From NCBI GenBank assembly GCA_021292105.1, contig CM037870.1:3891058-3955057 (forward strand): DNA of 64,000 nt, written 5' to 3'. Below are positions 46,552 through 58,439 of the stretch, one piece after another (position 1 is the stretch's first letter; each line of letters begins with the position of its first letter). A program made the position numbers and the translations under genes. The stretch is from Anadara kagoshimensis (lineage: Eukaryota > Mollusca > Bivalvia > Arcoida > Arcidae). The notes below the pieces were generated by a model. That model was not told the origin of the DNA, did not search any database, and worked only from the letters and a program-made list of their open reading frames with translations.

Positions 46552-47445
46552 AACTCTGTATATTTAAAATGTAGTGTACAGGCATTATATGGATGTTCTC
46601 CGACCTATAATGACCTATTGACGGAGAAAATAAATACTAGATTACATATATTCGTTTTGTCTTTCTTTACATAAACCCCAAGTGATGCTAAGAAACTAAG
46701 GCGAAATTATTTCCCTTTGAAACGCTATATGACGACCTGTAATTTCACAATAGCTTTAAACAACCTTTTAAAATAGACGTGTTCATTCATGTCTAAACAT
46801 GTATGGTTATACATCAAACTTATTTATTTATTTTTCATTTTAAATATTAGTTGATTTAAAAATAAATGTAGAGATATCCGTATCTCATTGAAAACCTGAA
46901 ATCCACTTGCATTTAAACACTGCATATAGTGTAATTAGATAATACATGTACCATCAATACCACATAAATGATTATCTACCGAAGTGAAATATTAAAGCTT
47001 AATACTCGATAACGTTACGGTCGGACGGTCTCCCATATGTTAGCATAGGAAAGCAAAATCCCCATCCTTTAAAAGTCTAATTAGACCACACTGACTTTTT
47101 CCCTAAAAACGTCCCTACATATGAATAAAACTAAAATCAAATATCTTCTTAATATCGGTAAAATATATGGTGCTATGCAACGTATATACGTCTATTAATT
47201 AGCAAAGATAATCTCCAAAGGTAGAATAAATTAAATTCCCCAATCAGCGAGCATTTAAATGAAAAGACCTGTTTAAAAATAGCTACTGAAAATCCCCAAC
47301 CGATACACAGGCATGTTAAGACTCGATAACTTCACGGTCGGGCGATCCCCCATAGGTGTATATACAAACCTCACACAAACCTCAAGCATTGAGGTTTCCC
47401 CATTATAAAGCATGGTGGCGTAGAACCCCCATTTCCTTATCATCA
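46548..47445 (-). repeat. Polinton right terminal inverted repeat
   Basis: Reverse complement of the left arm. The arm begins within the stop region of the last small gene, so the repeat starts where coding sequence ends. Confidence 0.9.
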
Positions 47446-49150
47446 AACATTTATTACACTTTTGTTTAAAACTCACAAAACGTTGTCGCATTCTCAAAAG
47501 AAATATACTATTTTCTTAATTTCCTGCAAGTTACAATATGAAAATACTCAAAAAATAAAGCATACTCCCTCATGCAAAAGCTTAATCTGGTTAAATATAT
47601 TATATACAGGACATAGAGCTAAGAAATAATCCATATACACAAACGAACAAAAGCCGAAAAACCACGCTTTTCCTGAAAATAATAAATATATAGAGCTCAT
47701 TTATAAGATTGGAAGCAAGTTTTCATTGATTATGCGTGTACTTTGCTATAAGTGCTCTTCAATGGAAATTTACTTTTGATTGAATGACAGCTTGTCATCG
47801 GAATTTTGGTAAAATATTGATTTCTGGGTAATCATTTAACATGTTTGACGGGAGTATCGCGTAAAACATAAACGTGGACAGTAATAACAGCTTAGATGTA
47901 TGTATGATCCGAGTTATCCATCATCTTCTTGACCTATGTAACTGTATCAGTTACACTCTGTGTCAAGATGAGGCATCATTACCCACTAATGCTACAGTAG
48001 GAAATATCCTAGAATATTTATGCTTAAATGTATAACTTCTATTAAAGCATTAGAAACAAAACGAGAACTCATAATTAAATGTGTTAAATTAATCTTTTTA
48101 AGCATGCAACAGTTTAAACTTCCAAAGATCAAAAACATCATAAATTTGTTCCTTCTTTTGATGTTTCTGGTTTGAAGATTACATAAATTGCAATTGGATG
48201 CATTTGTATTTTTAAACTCGAAAAAGGAAAAAGATTCTAAATATTGATATATACAGTATTTTCAATGATTTCTGGATGCACACAGAATAGTTATCAGGAC
48301 TTATCTCTCCCCGTTTTTGTTGTTGGCGGGACCGTGTTTCATTCCATGCAGAGTTATCAGTAGGCGTGCAAAAAAAATCTACTGAGATTGATATACATTA
48401 TTTTGAATGTCTGACCGATACACAGACATAAAAGAAATCGCGACTAACCCATCCCCGTTATGTTGTAAGCGGGTCCATGTCCAGCAAGGAAAGGGTCTTC
48501 TGAGCTTGATTTCCAATTTCTTAATGATGGACTGATACATAGACAGAGTAGTAATCCGGACTCACCTACTCTCGTTTTGTTTTCGGCTGCTGGACCGCGT
48601 TTGATTCCCTACCTTGTTAACAGTCGGCATACAAGGAAAGGGTCTTCTGAACTTGATGTCCGTGATTTCCAATGTCCTGCGAATACACAGACGGGAAAGT
48701 AATCAGGGGTCATGTAAATATAGGCCCATAACCTACTATTGGAAGTCAATGTGTATATCTGAAAATAAGCTACCAAGAATTATAACCATTATGTACAAAT
48801 GCAAGCGCGATCATTTTGAATTTAAAGTGTTAATATGAACGCGTTTTATGGAATTCAGTCACGCGATATTATACTTTCATTACATAATCTGAAAATAGCC
48901 GATTGTATATGCGGCTCAAAAATAAATCTTTATTAAGAAACTGAATTAATTAAACGTTATATTGCTGGGAAATGATCGACAAGAATGGTATTAACATCAT
49001 CACTTAGATAGTGGAGGGATGGTGGTCGATTGCGATGTAATATTGGAGTCTTTTTATATGGATGGAAGTGAGAGAATCAATCTTATATAACAACAAATAA
49101 CTGAATCAATGCGTACTTTTATACAAGATTACAAATAATATTGACTAATT
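47446..49150. repeat. Segmental array, unit 1, second part
   Basis: It continues the unit interrupted by the Polinton, matching 54641-57140 and 35160-36370. A decayed hammerhead-module block (TTTCCTGCAAGTTACAATAT, CATACTCCCTCATGC) lies at 47520-47620, with its equivalent at 54720-54900. Confidence 0.75.
48280..48720. repeat. Internal tandem repeat in array unit 1
   Basis: A block with a CCCCGTT..TTGTTG..GCGGGACCGTG core, GGAAAGGGTCTTCTGA and ACACAGACGG recurs about three times at uneven spacing of 118-143 bases. Related repeats are present at 35690-35880 and 56235-56650 in the other units. Confidence 0.7.
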
Positions 49151-49344
49151 GTTGTGGATTTCTTTACATTTTGTTAAAATAGCAACATTACAAAACATAC
49201 CTAGACTTATTGAAAAGTCCTAGGCAAAACCATAAAATTCAGAAAGCTGTGCGAATGTTTTGTTCATTTTATAGTGTTTTCCTCTTTCGAGGAAAAACTG
49301 TATACATGAACATCAACACAGTATGAAATGTTACCAGACGGTCG

Positions 49345-49515
49345 TCTCGAAATACAATTCTTCATCAGTTGAGCTTGGACTAAAATTGTGAACCCAAAAA
49401 TGTTCTAAAGATGTTGAAAAGATATAAAAAAGACCAAAAATATATATCAAATTTTAGCTAAGGGAATACTTTGCATCACGGAGCATACCTTAGTTTTTGA
49501 AGAATTTAAATTAGA
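49345..49515 (-). ncRNA. Decayed hammerhead ribozyme module
   Basis: The minus strand has CCAAGCTCAACTGATGAAGA, a stem II, CGAGACGACCGTCTGGTAA, and further along the TACTCCCTC-like block. The CTGATGA core is kept, but the GAAA segment and stem I are altered. It is likely inactive. Confidence 0.6.
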
Positions 49516-50589
49516 TTTCAACTAGCAGCAAATGTAGACAATAGTTTATGTTTAACAGATTTGTAAGTTTAAACTTCGATTTTTTAATCATGATAACGCG
49601 TTTAATCTTTGCCATCTTTAAAGTTTTTTACACTGCTTTGGATTTTAGGTTTGGACATGGATTGGTATTTTTGTTGTTGATTGAACATTGACTGGTATCT
49701 TTTATTTACATTTAATATATTTTGAATATAAATACTATTAAAAAAAGAAGTTGCATCAAATTTAATTCGAGAATATCTTTTAATGTAAAAAATAAACATA
49801 CTATCTATGTCTTATTGTTTTGTTGTTGTAGAAAAAATAAGTACTATTATATACACCGAATGTTACTATTTGGTACTGAAGTTAATTAAAAAACGCCCTT
49901 TGAATACTTCCGGCCAATACATAGACGCAGTAATGAAGGTACCGTCTCAATTCAAATAACTTGTTTAGACAATTTTAGACAGAAAATGTATTTTCTTCCA
50001 GTAAATCCAAAATATAACATAGTAATAATTATGAATATTTTTATAAGTCCTCAAGACATTTGTCTTATGAACAATAAAGAAATATTGAATCATCTACAAT
50101 TATATTCGTATAAGACAGTACGGGAATATAGCATTAAACATTAATGAAAAACTTTGGATGTATATCCTATCGCAAGCGTTCACAATTGTGACTTGTATAA
50201 CTGTATATGAATCATTTAAAGTTACGAAAAATTAATGCGTCTAGCACTAGAAATATCGGTAATGGCATTTACACCATAGTTACACCAATGATGCTAACGA
50301 TTTTCTATTGTAGTAGTAATTTCTAAATATATAAATGAATATAAATTTAACCCCAGAGAATATCCTATCTGATCTGGTGTAACATAAAGAAAATCCGAAA
50401 CAAAAAGAAATTGATCGTAAAGTGCGAAAGTTATTATATAACCTAGAAAAAAAGAAAAATTTCGCATACTATAAAATATCGTCATCAGAGATGATGTTGG
50501 AACATTACAAATATATTATCTGCTAATTCCTGTTTTACATTTTCAGTTTTATTGCACGCAAGGCAACGCCATCAAAATGTTATTATTGT

Positions 50590-50890
50590 CATCACAATAT
50601 TGTTTGTATAAGTTTATTATTGTCTATGTATCCAAAATTATCCTGGATGTATTTTACGCCCGATATTTCCAAGTACCTTTCATTCTTAATTTCGAAATCA
50701 CACATGGCATATATACCTAGCTAAACTGCAGGTAATTGCCCTTCACACATGGCATATATACCTAGCTAAACTGCAGGTAATTGCCCTTCCGGAGCACCCG
50801 GAATATCTTCCTTGTGGAAGTGCACAGGTTGAACTAAATTGGATCGTGGATTGTACTTTGTACATGGACTGATATGTTTCTTATATATTT
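50590..50890 (+). mobile_element. Old PLE copy with a 46-bp internal duplication
   Basis: It contains a decayed RT C-terminal scrap and tail. The stretch ACACATGGCATATATACCTA to AATTGCCCTTC is present twice in tandem (about 50700-50745 and 50746-50791). Confidence 0.75.
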
Positions 50891-50939
50891 TTTGAGATGT
50901 TTGTTGTTAATAAGAACAAACTATATTATATATATTGTA

Positions 50940-51118
50940 AATCAAAAACAAGCATGCTAATACATGTCCGGATCCCAATCCAGAAGCAAAGTATAAAACT
51001 TTGGAACTCACAAGCTAGGTTAGACACGTGAACTGCCAACAGGGAAGTGAAGCCTGGTGCTCCGGAAGGGTAAGCACCTCCTGTTTAGCTAGCTATATAC
51101 GCCACGTGTGTAAAATGA
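50940..51118 (-). mobile_element. PLE 3' tail
   Basis: Fairly close to consensus (ATCAAAAACAAGCATGCTAA to CGCCACGTGTGTAAAATGAA). Confidence 0.8.
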
Positions 51119-52867
51119 ATCGACAATACCTGTTTGTTTTCATATGAATTGATATGTTTGTTTTTAATATATACTTTTGATATATGAAATTTGTATGAAA
51201 ACTAAGTGTACGCAACAGTTGTCACGGAAGACTGAAACAAAAGCTGCACCTGCGCTCAGAAAACAATTTCATAAGATGTATCTGACTATCAAAACATTCG
51301 TCTATGAATATGATATATAAATATGTATGTAAAATGACAAATCAATTGTTCCCTAGTGAATTAAAAAAAGAAAGCGTAAAGCATCGCTTTGTTGGAAAAT
51401 TCCACATCATTTAAATAGATGCTGCTTCATCAGAAAAAGTTTTAAACTACACTTATTGATACAATTTGACGACTAACGGAAATCTACGTATGTTACAATA
51501 TAATGGACATCTATAGAAAGCAAAGTCTAGCTACAAGCGTGAATCACATGATTATCTGCATCAAATACAATGATTAACAATAAGACATAATCAGCTGATG
51601 TAAAATTCTGACAATCGAACAGCATTATAAAGATTGCTGATCATACATTTAAGTCAGTTTAATATCAGACAACCGTGTAAAATGGAAATTCATTTGTGAA
51701 TTTATCTAGCCTCATTTAATGATGGGTGTTGAACTAAATTTCCAAGTTTTTGGTTTGATTTTTTAAATGTGATTTGAACATGAACACTAATGCTTGTTTT
51801 TTTTTCATTTTAGATTTTTTATTCATTCTGAATACTACATATCCAATGTAACGGCAATGTATCTTATCAACTAAATAAAAACATGTTTTCGAACAGAAAA
51901 TTGAATTTTAGTGTCATTATTCATAACCTTTAGTGATATATGTAAAATTATCGGCTGATGTTCGGCTGACATTAGAGTTTTGATGATATAATGAAATATA
52001 TCAATCTAGTACTGACTTAATATTTTCTTTTTAATTTTTTTAGGTTGAATGAACGCATAAAATGTTGCTATAGCATATCAAATGTTTTATTTGACTGTCT
52101 CTCGCAAATATTTCATTTCAAACATAAAATAGTTATAAAATATTTTAAAGTTAGATATTGATACAATCCTTTATATAGACGGAGGAAGTTTGTAACTGAA
52201 GACACGTTTAAGTGCAATAAAATTGAAACAAACGAAAGAAAACTCGTTTGGTTTGGTATAATGAACTGATGAAAAGCTAATTTTACTAGATCAAATTGCA
52301 GACGGTAGGATATGTTTTGTGATTCTGACCCAACAATTGCTTTAATAACTATTATTTCATTACAATAATTTTGTAACCAATCGGTACTTTATTAGAACGA
52401 TAAACTTTTTCTTCAGTTTATGCTATTAATGTATATTTTATATTGCAGATTTTGATAAAGGAAAATCATTTTACTTGATGATTATAAAGTATGTTGCTGG
52501 TAATGTATCAATTAACCCAATTTACAAATGAATTTACTAAAATAATAATGAAAGTAATAAATCAATTAAACAGTTTATTAGTATTAACACTAATGCAATC
52601 TGTGAAATCTGCATTAAATTTAGGACGTTTGAGTTGCATGACATTTGCAGTTGACCTCTATACTTCTAAGGGTATAGTAATTTCTCTAATATAAGAAAAT
52701 ATATTTTGACGATATTTTGGAGTTTGCTGATAGACAATCGTGCTTTGGATAACAAAATGGTTTTATTACTAAATTAGATTTCATTGAAATCAATGCAGAT
52801 CATTTAAATATATAACAAAGGGGGAATTTGACACTTTAAGACATGATAATTGTATCTATAGACAACG

Positions 52868-53110
52868 GTTAGAGAACCCAAAACCAAACGTGCCAATACA
52901 TGTCGAAATCACAATCTCAAAGAAAAAATAAATTGAAGCTGGAAACTTAGGTTGAACACATGAACTACCACCAGGGAAGTAAAGGGATGTACTGGGAGGG
53001 TAAGTACCTCCTGTTTAGCTAGGTGCACACACCCACGTGTGTTATCAAATTTGGGAATGAAAGGAACATGGAACTATAAGACGTAAGATATATTCAGTGT
53101 AATTTTGGAT
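52868..53110 (-). mobile_element. Old PLE 3' tail, array member
   Basis: Equivalent of 39280-39490. It extends to AAAGGAACATGGAACTATAA and beyond. Confidence 0.7.
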
Positions 53111-53644
53111 TGTAAGGATTGCTCTAAATATTATTGTATAAATCATACTACATGTCTTCTAAAAAAATCTGAAATTGAGTTGTAAGATGACATTAGCTCG
53201 TCTATAGAATGACATTATATAGAGTGCTTTTATGGCATCATTTCATCATTATGTCTATAACAATAAGTTCCTCTAAACATGTCAGCTATGATATATAAAA
53301 CTGTTACCCACAAAAGGCGATTCGATTTAATAATCAATAAGGAAAAGGCATCTGAACATCTCAATGTATGAAGGTAGATCGTGATTCAATTTCCTTTCTA
53401 TTACATTCAATTGCTTTTTCTTCTAATAAACATGTTGACAATACGCAAATTGTTTATAGATTTTGTGTCTCAAAATACTCCCTTTTCAATCTTCATTATA
53501 ATTTTATTTTCATTTTAAAAATTAAATTTCATTAAATGCATAAAAATCCTTATAAAATCCTGATTGATAATAATAAATGGAAATAAGAATGAAAAATATG
53601 ATACCTAATATAATTTAGAATTGCAACCACAAAGTAGTTTTGAA

Positions 53645-53990
53645 AATCAATCACAAGCATACAAGCCCATGTGTAAACAATAATTTCAAAGCGAAGTGAA
53701 AGCTGAAAACAGACAAACTAAAAAACACGTGAACTTCCGGCTACTTGAGGCAGGGTGATCCGGTAGGGAATCTATATCGCCTGTCAATGAAAAAAGGGAC
53801 ATAGACATGTAGTACGATAAATTTATATCCAGGGTAAATTTGGATACAGAGATTACTTATCAGTAATATTGTGATGACAGCCATGGAACGTTTTGAGAGC
53901 CTATAAGAGCCTATGCTTGCAATGTTCCTGAGTCAACAATTTATATGCGAGCAGCTTGTTTCGTTGTATCAACTTCCCGAAGAAGGAAAA
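53645..53990 (-). mobile_element. Old PLE copy with RT C-terminal scrap, array member
   Basis: Equivalent of 40010-40330. It includes ATTGTGATGACAGCCATGGA and CCTGAGTCAACAATTTATAT from the RT end. Confidence 0.7.
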
Positions 53991-54437
53991 AGCTCTGCCA
54001 TAAAACATTAACTCAAGGACTCAATACAGCAGGTAGTTTGCTGTATAAAAAGGAAAGTTGACAATAGAAAATTTGAAGTTATCACAGTTATACAGCTTAA
54101 AATATTTCTATTTGTAATTGTTTAACAGATAATGTTAATATTATCGCCCAAGTATTGTGATTGAATTGATAGCTAAATATATAAAGCAATTGAATACAAT
54201 TCGTTTATAGCATTAATAAACAATATTCCCTCTGGTTGTTTAAACCTTAACCTGAAATAGAAAAATAATAAATAATTAAAACGTGATTTATATCTTTCTA
54301 TAAACTAGTATTCAAAACAGTATGTGCATTTGTATTTCTGATGTTAATAAAGCCTGAAAAGGTTAAAAAAAACACAGGTTTGGTTTCCCGGAAGACAATA
54401 TATTGCATAATTTCTGAAAGTCTGTATATACATAATT

Positions 54438-54620
54438 AAAAACAATAATACTATCAATGTCCAATTCACAATTCTAAATAAAAAATAATTTTGAAACTGA
54501 CAAACTAAGTTGAATACTTTGACGCTCACGAGTGACATGAGGCCGGATGCTCGGGAAGGTTAGGCTCCTCCTGTTTAGCTAGCTACATCCTCCATGTGTG
54601 AAATCAAAATTACAAGTTAA
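54438..54620 (-). mobile_element. Old PLE 3' tail, array member
   Basis: Equivalent of 40788-40975, with the TTTAGCTAGCTACATCC block. Confidence 0.7.
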
Positions 54621-54640
54621 GGAACGCCTGATTTGAAAAT

Positions 54641-57140
54641 CATTGTATTGTTCATTTATTTTTACTTTTGTTGTAAATTTACAAAGCGTTGACGCATCCT
54701 CAGAAATAAATATACTATTTTCTAAATTTCCCGCAAGTTAAAATCTGAAAATCCGCAAACACATGCATAATCACTCATGCAAAGTATTTACTTATCTTAA
54801 TTTGGTGAAATATATGGTGGCCCTTTGGATATTCCTTTTTTGTTTTTGGTTTATCAGAACTTGTTAAACTAAGATAAATTTCGGAACACTCCGGGGCTGA
54901 GAATTAACCTCTTTCCACAATCAACAAACAAAACTCACAAAACACCACACTTTTCCTGAAAATGAGAGATATATTAAGCTATTTATACGATTAGAAGCAA
55001 GTTTTCATTGATAATGCATGTACTTTTCTGTAAAGCTAGAAGTGTTCTTTAATGGAAATTTACTTTTGCATGACTGACAGCTTGGCATCGGAATTGTGGT
55101 AACATATTGATTCCTTGGTACTTAACTAACATGTTTGACGGAAATATCACGTTTATTCACGAAGAGAATAAACATAGACCGTTATACCACCTTAGATGTT
55201 TGTGTGATCCGAGTTATCCATCATCGTCTTGACTTGTGTAACTATATTGGTTACACTCCAATTTAAGTTGATCCATCATTACTAACTAATGCTACAGTGG
55301 AGAATACTCTAAGATGATTTTGTGATGAAAGATTTAACATCAATTAAAAAATCCAAAAACAAAACATAATCTCGTCATTAATTTTGCTAAATTAATCTTT
55401 TTAAACATGCAACAGTTTAAACTTCCAACGATCACGAAATATCTAACAAATTTCTTCCTTCTTTTGATGTTTCTGGTTTGAAGATTACATAAATTGCAAT
55501 TCCATGCATTTCTACTAAATCTGGAGAGAAAACTCGCCAAATCATTCAACTCAACATACAGATATATAGATGACGTTCTGTCTCTTAACAATCCTAAATT
55601 TGGAGATGTCATCTATCCTAGCGAGCTTGAAATAAAAGACACGACTGATTCCCCAAGTTCTGCTTCATATTTAGACTTATACCTGAATTATGACGCAAAG
55701 GAAAGGCTACATTTGAAACTTTATGACAAAAGTGATGACTTCAATTTTTCTATTGTCAACTTTCCTTTTTTATGCAGCAATATACCTGCTTCTCCTGCTT
55801 ATGGTGTATTTGTTTCCCAATTAATACGCTATGGTAGAGCTTGTTCCCACTACGGGGACTTTGTACAACGAAGTAGGCTGCTTGCAAATAAATTGTTGAC
55901 TCAGGGATATTGCAAGCCTAGGCTTATCAAGGCCCTCAAAAAGTTTTATGGCCGTCATCACAGTATTGTTGATAAGTTTGATGTCTCTGTGTCCAGGATT
56001 GCCTTGGATATATTTGACGTCTCATAGTTCCATGTTCCATTCACACAATTTTGATTGCACACGTGGCGGGTGTAGCTAGCTAAACAGGAGGTGCTTACCC
56101 TTCCGGAGCACCCGGCTTGACTTCCCTGGTGGAAGATCACGTGTCTAACCTAACTTGTCAGTTCCAAAGTTTTTACTTTGCTTCTGGATTGTGATTCGGA
56201 AATGGATTAGTATGTTTGTTTTGATTACTACTTTGTAAAACTGTAGGCGGGGCTGTGATTGATTCCCTGTTATGTCTTCATTCGGCGTGCAAGGAAAGAG
56301 TCTACCAAAATTGATACACTATATTTTCAATGAGTTCTGGATGCACACAGAAAGTAATCGGGAATTACCCATCCCTATTTTGTTGTAGGCGGGGCCGTGT
56401 CTCGTTCCATGCAGTATTACCAGTCGGCTCTATTGAGATTGGTTACTTCCATTGTTTGTAAAAGAAGACCGATACACAGACAGGGTAGTAATCCGGAATC
56501 AACAAACCCCGTTTTTTTTGAAGAGTGGACCGTGTTTAATTCCCTACCGTGTTAGCAGTGGACATGAAAGGAAAGAGTCTTATGAGTGTGATATCCTTCA
56601 TCTTCAATGTCCGTCCGATACACTGCAGACGGAAAGTAATCAAGGGTAATGTAAATAGAGGCTATTGACAGCCAGTGTGTATATCTGAGAGTAAGCTACC
56701 GATAATGATAACCATTATGTACACATGCATAATCGATCATTATAAATTTAATGTGTTAATATTCAGAGTTAATGTAAACGCGCTTTATGGAATACAGTCG
56801 CGCGATATCATACTTTCATTACATAATCTGAAAATAGCCGAATGTATATGCGGGTCAAAAATAAATCTTTATTAAGAAGCTCAATTGATTAGACGTCCAT
56901 ATTGCTGGGAAAATGATCGACAAGCAAGGCATTAACAACGTCACTAAGATAGTAGTGAGATGGTGGGCGACTCTGATTAATATTGGAGGCTACTTTTTAT
57001 GGTTGGAAGTAAGAGAATCAAACTAATACAACAAATTACTGAATCAATGTGTACTTTTATACAAGATTACAACTAATATTGACTATTGTTGTGGATTTCT
57101 TGTATTTTGTTAAAAAGCAACATTAGAAAACATCCCTTTA
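54641..57140. repeat. Segmental array, unit 2, second part
   Basis: It matches 47446-49150, with the young PLE copy at 55515-56226 as an extra insertion that interrupts a contiguous block in the other unit (around 48190-48215). Confidence 0.75.
55515..56226 (+). mobile_element. Young 5'-truncated PLE copy
   Basis: It starts at AAATCTGGAGAGAAAACT of the RT gene and runs to the shared 3' terminus. The RT frame (55494-56027, partly from flanking DNA) stays open after truncation, with YIDD, LYDKSDDFNF and KFYGRHH visible. A 9-base in-frame loss relative to the other copies lies just after PKFGD. It is absent from the matching place in units 0 and 1, so it is a recent insertion. Confidence 0.9.
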
Positions 57141-57703
57141 AGTTAATGAAAAGTTCTAGGCAAAACCATAGAATGGAGAAAAACAATGCCAAAGAGTTTT
57201 CCGTTATTTAGGTAATGTTAACCCAGGAAGTATCTCGAGACTGATCTGGTGTTACATATAGACACAACATACATATCCGAAACATAATGATAGGAATAAA
57301 AATGTCGATTGTTATAAAACTTAAAAAAACATAACACTTTTGCATATCATTCAATTTCTACACTAGATATGTCGATTGCACAATAACAAAATAATATTTG
57401 CTAACTCCTTAATTCATGTAAACATTTATAAAACAATGCCTTCAAAAACTTTTATAACCGTCAACATATAATGTTCATAATTACGACTGTGTTTCCAGAA
57501 TTATCCTAGATAATATTATATTAAACGAACAGTTTCATGTTCCTTGCAATCTTAATTTTGATTACGCGTGTAGCTAGCTAAACAGTAGGTACTTCGCCTT
57601 CCAGCGTAACCGGGATCCCTTCTGGAAACGCACATGTTCAACTAAAGCTATTTTTAAAGTTTTTACTTTTCAATAATGGATTTTGGACTGGTATGTTTCT
57701 TTC
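57141..57703. repeat. Segmental array, unit 2, last part
   Basis: It matches 50200-50890 and includes an old plus-strand PLE copy (about 57480-57700) equivalent to 50590-50890. Confidence 0.6.
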
Positions 57704-57922
57704 TATATTTGACGTCCCATAGTTCCATGTTTCTTTCACACACATTTGATAACATACGTGACGGGTGTAGCTAGCTAAAAAAGGAGGTGCTTACTCTTCC
57801 AGAGCACCCGGCCTCACTTTCCTGGTGGAACTTAACGTGTTTAACCTAACTTGTCAGTTCCCAATTTTGTACTTTGCTTCTGGAATGCAATTCGGACATG
57901 GATTAGTATGTTTGTTTTTGAT
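57704..57922 (+). mobile_element. PLE 3' tail joined to an older tail
   Basis: A younger tail starts (TATATTTGACGTCCCATAGT) exactly where the older copy's terminus ends (GACTGGTATGTTTCTTTC). It ends at TGTTTGTTTTTGAT. Confidence 0.8.
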
Positions 57923-58094
57923 TATTTCAGATGTTATGGTTATTGAAAAGCATAAGCATAGATACTAGTTTTGTTATCATAAGTCTGCGGTCATAGTTGT
58001 GGTGGCCTGTTGCCAAATACATTTTTTTAAATTCATTTTTTTCCATTAAATCTTTCTTTATAGTTAGAAAAGATCATACAAAGATCATATATTT

Positions 58095-58320
58095 AAAAGG
58101 AACCAAACATATAAACCCATGCCCAAATCAAAATCCAAAAGCAAAGAAAAAAATTAGCAAAATGCGTTAATGTATTAGTATGTTTGTTTTTAATTAAACA
58201 CGTGAACTTCCCCCAAGGTCCAATACTTCGGAAGGATAAGCACCTTCTGTCTAACAAGCATACTCGTCATACGCGAAACCAAAATTGAGAATGAAAAAAA
58301 ACTTGGAACTATGACACAAG
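58095..58320 (-). mobile_element. Old PLE 3' tail
   Basis: GGAACCAAACATATAAACCC and GGAAGGATAAGCACCTTCTG are on the minus strand. A small embedded TATTAGTATGTTTGTTTTTA stretch near 58171 looks like a plus-strand PLE terminus inserted within it. Confidence 0.65.
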
Positions 58321-58439
58321 AATATAAATACTAATAGCAATCTATGTATTATGACAAGATGGAATCGTCACAAGGAAAATGTATGTCGAATTCAATTAAA
58401 TTTAAAGTTGTTTTACAAAATTATTTAAAGATACATGTT

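Larger units (their letters stand above)
41012..47445. mobile_element. Polinton/Maverick fossil, short form
   Basis: This 6434-bp element is bounded by terminal inverted repeats of about 897 bases (41012-41907 and 46548-47445) and by AACATT on both sides (41006-41011, 47446-47451). A 6-bp duplication is the Polinton hallmark. Inside are parts of a packaging-type ATPase and a zinc-finger/acidic segment on the minus strand, and two small plus-strand proteins. A PLE copy (41908-43712) is inserted in it. It is far shorter than the usual 15-20 kb, and no DNA polymerase B, integrase, protease or major capsid gene is visible. It is broken: most genes are absent and the remainder show a few breaks. 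The arms are nearly identical, so it is fairly young, and clearly younger than the surrounding array. Confidence 0.88.
49151..51118. repeat. Segmental array, unit 1, last part
   Basis: 50360-50890 matches 57240-57700 (GATCTGGTGTAACATA, TTGCTAACTCC-like, CATCAAAATGTTATTATTGT). It includes a decayed hammerhead module (49345-49510) and PLE tails (50590-50890 +, 50940-51118 -). Confidence 0.65.
51119..54640. repeat. Segmental array, unit 2, first part
   Basis: It matches 37573-41011 throughout, with old PLE tails in the same positions (51710-51810 +, 52868-53110 -, 53645-53990 -, 54438-54620 -). Its end, near 54650, is the paralogue of the Polinton target and carries no insertion. Confidence 0.75.

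Noticed and set aside
47273-47497. Minus-strand 74-codon frame in the right Polinton arm
   Set aside because: It lies within the terminal inverted repeat and shows no protein motif.
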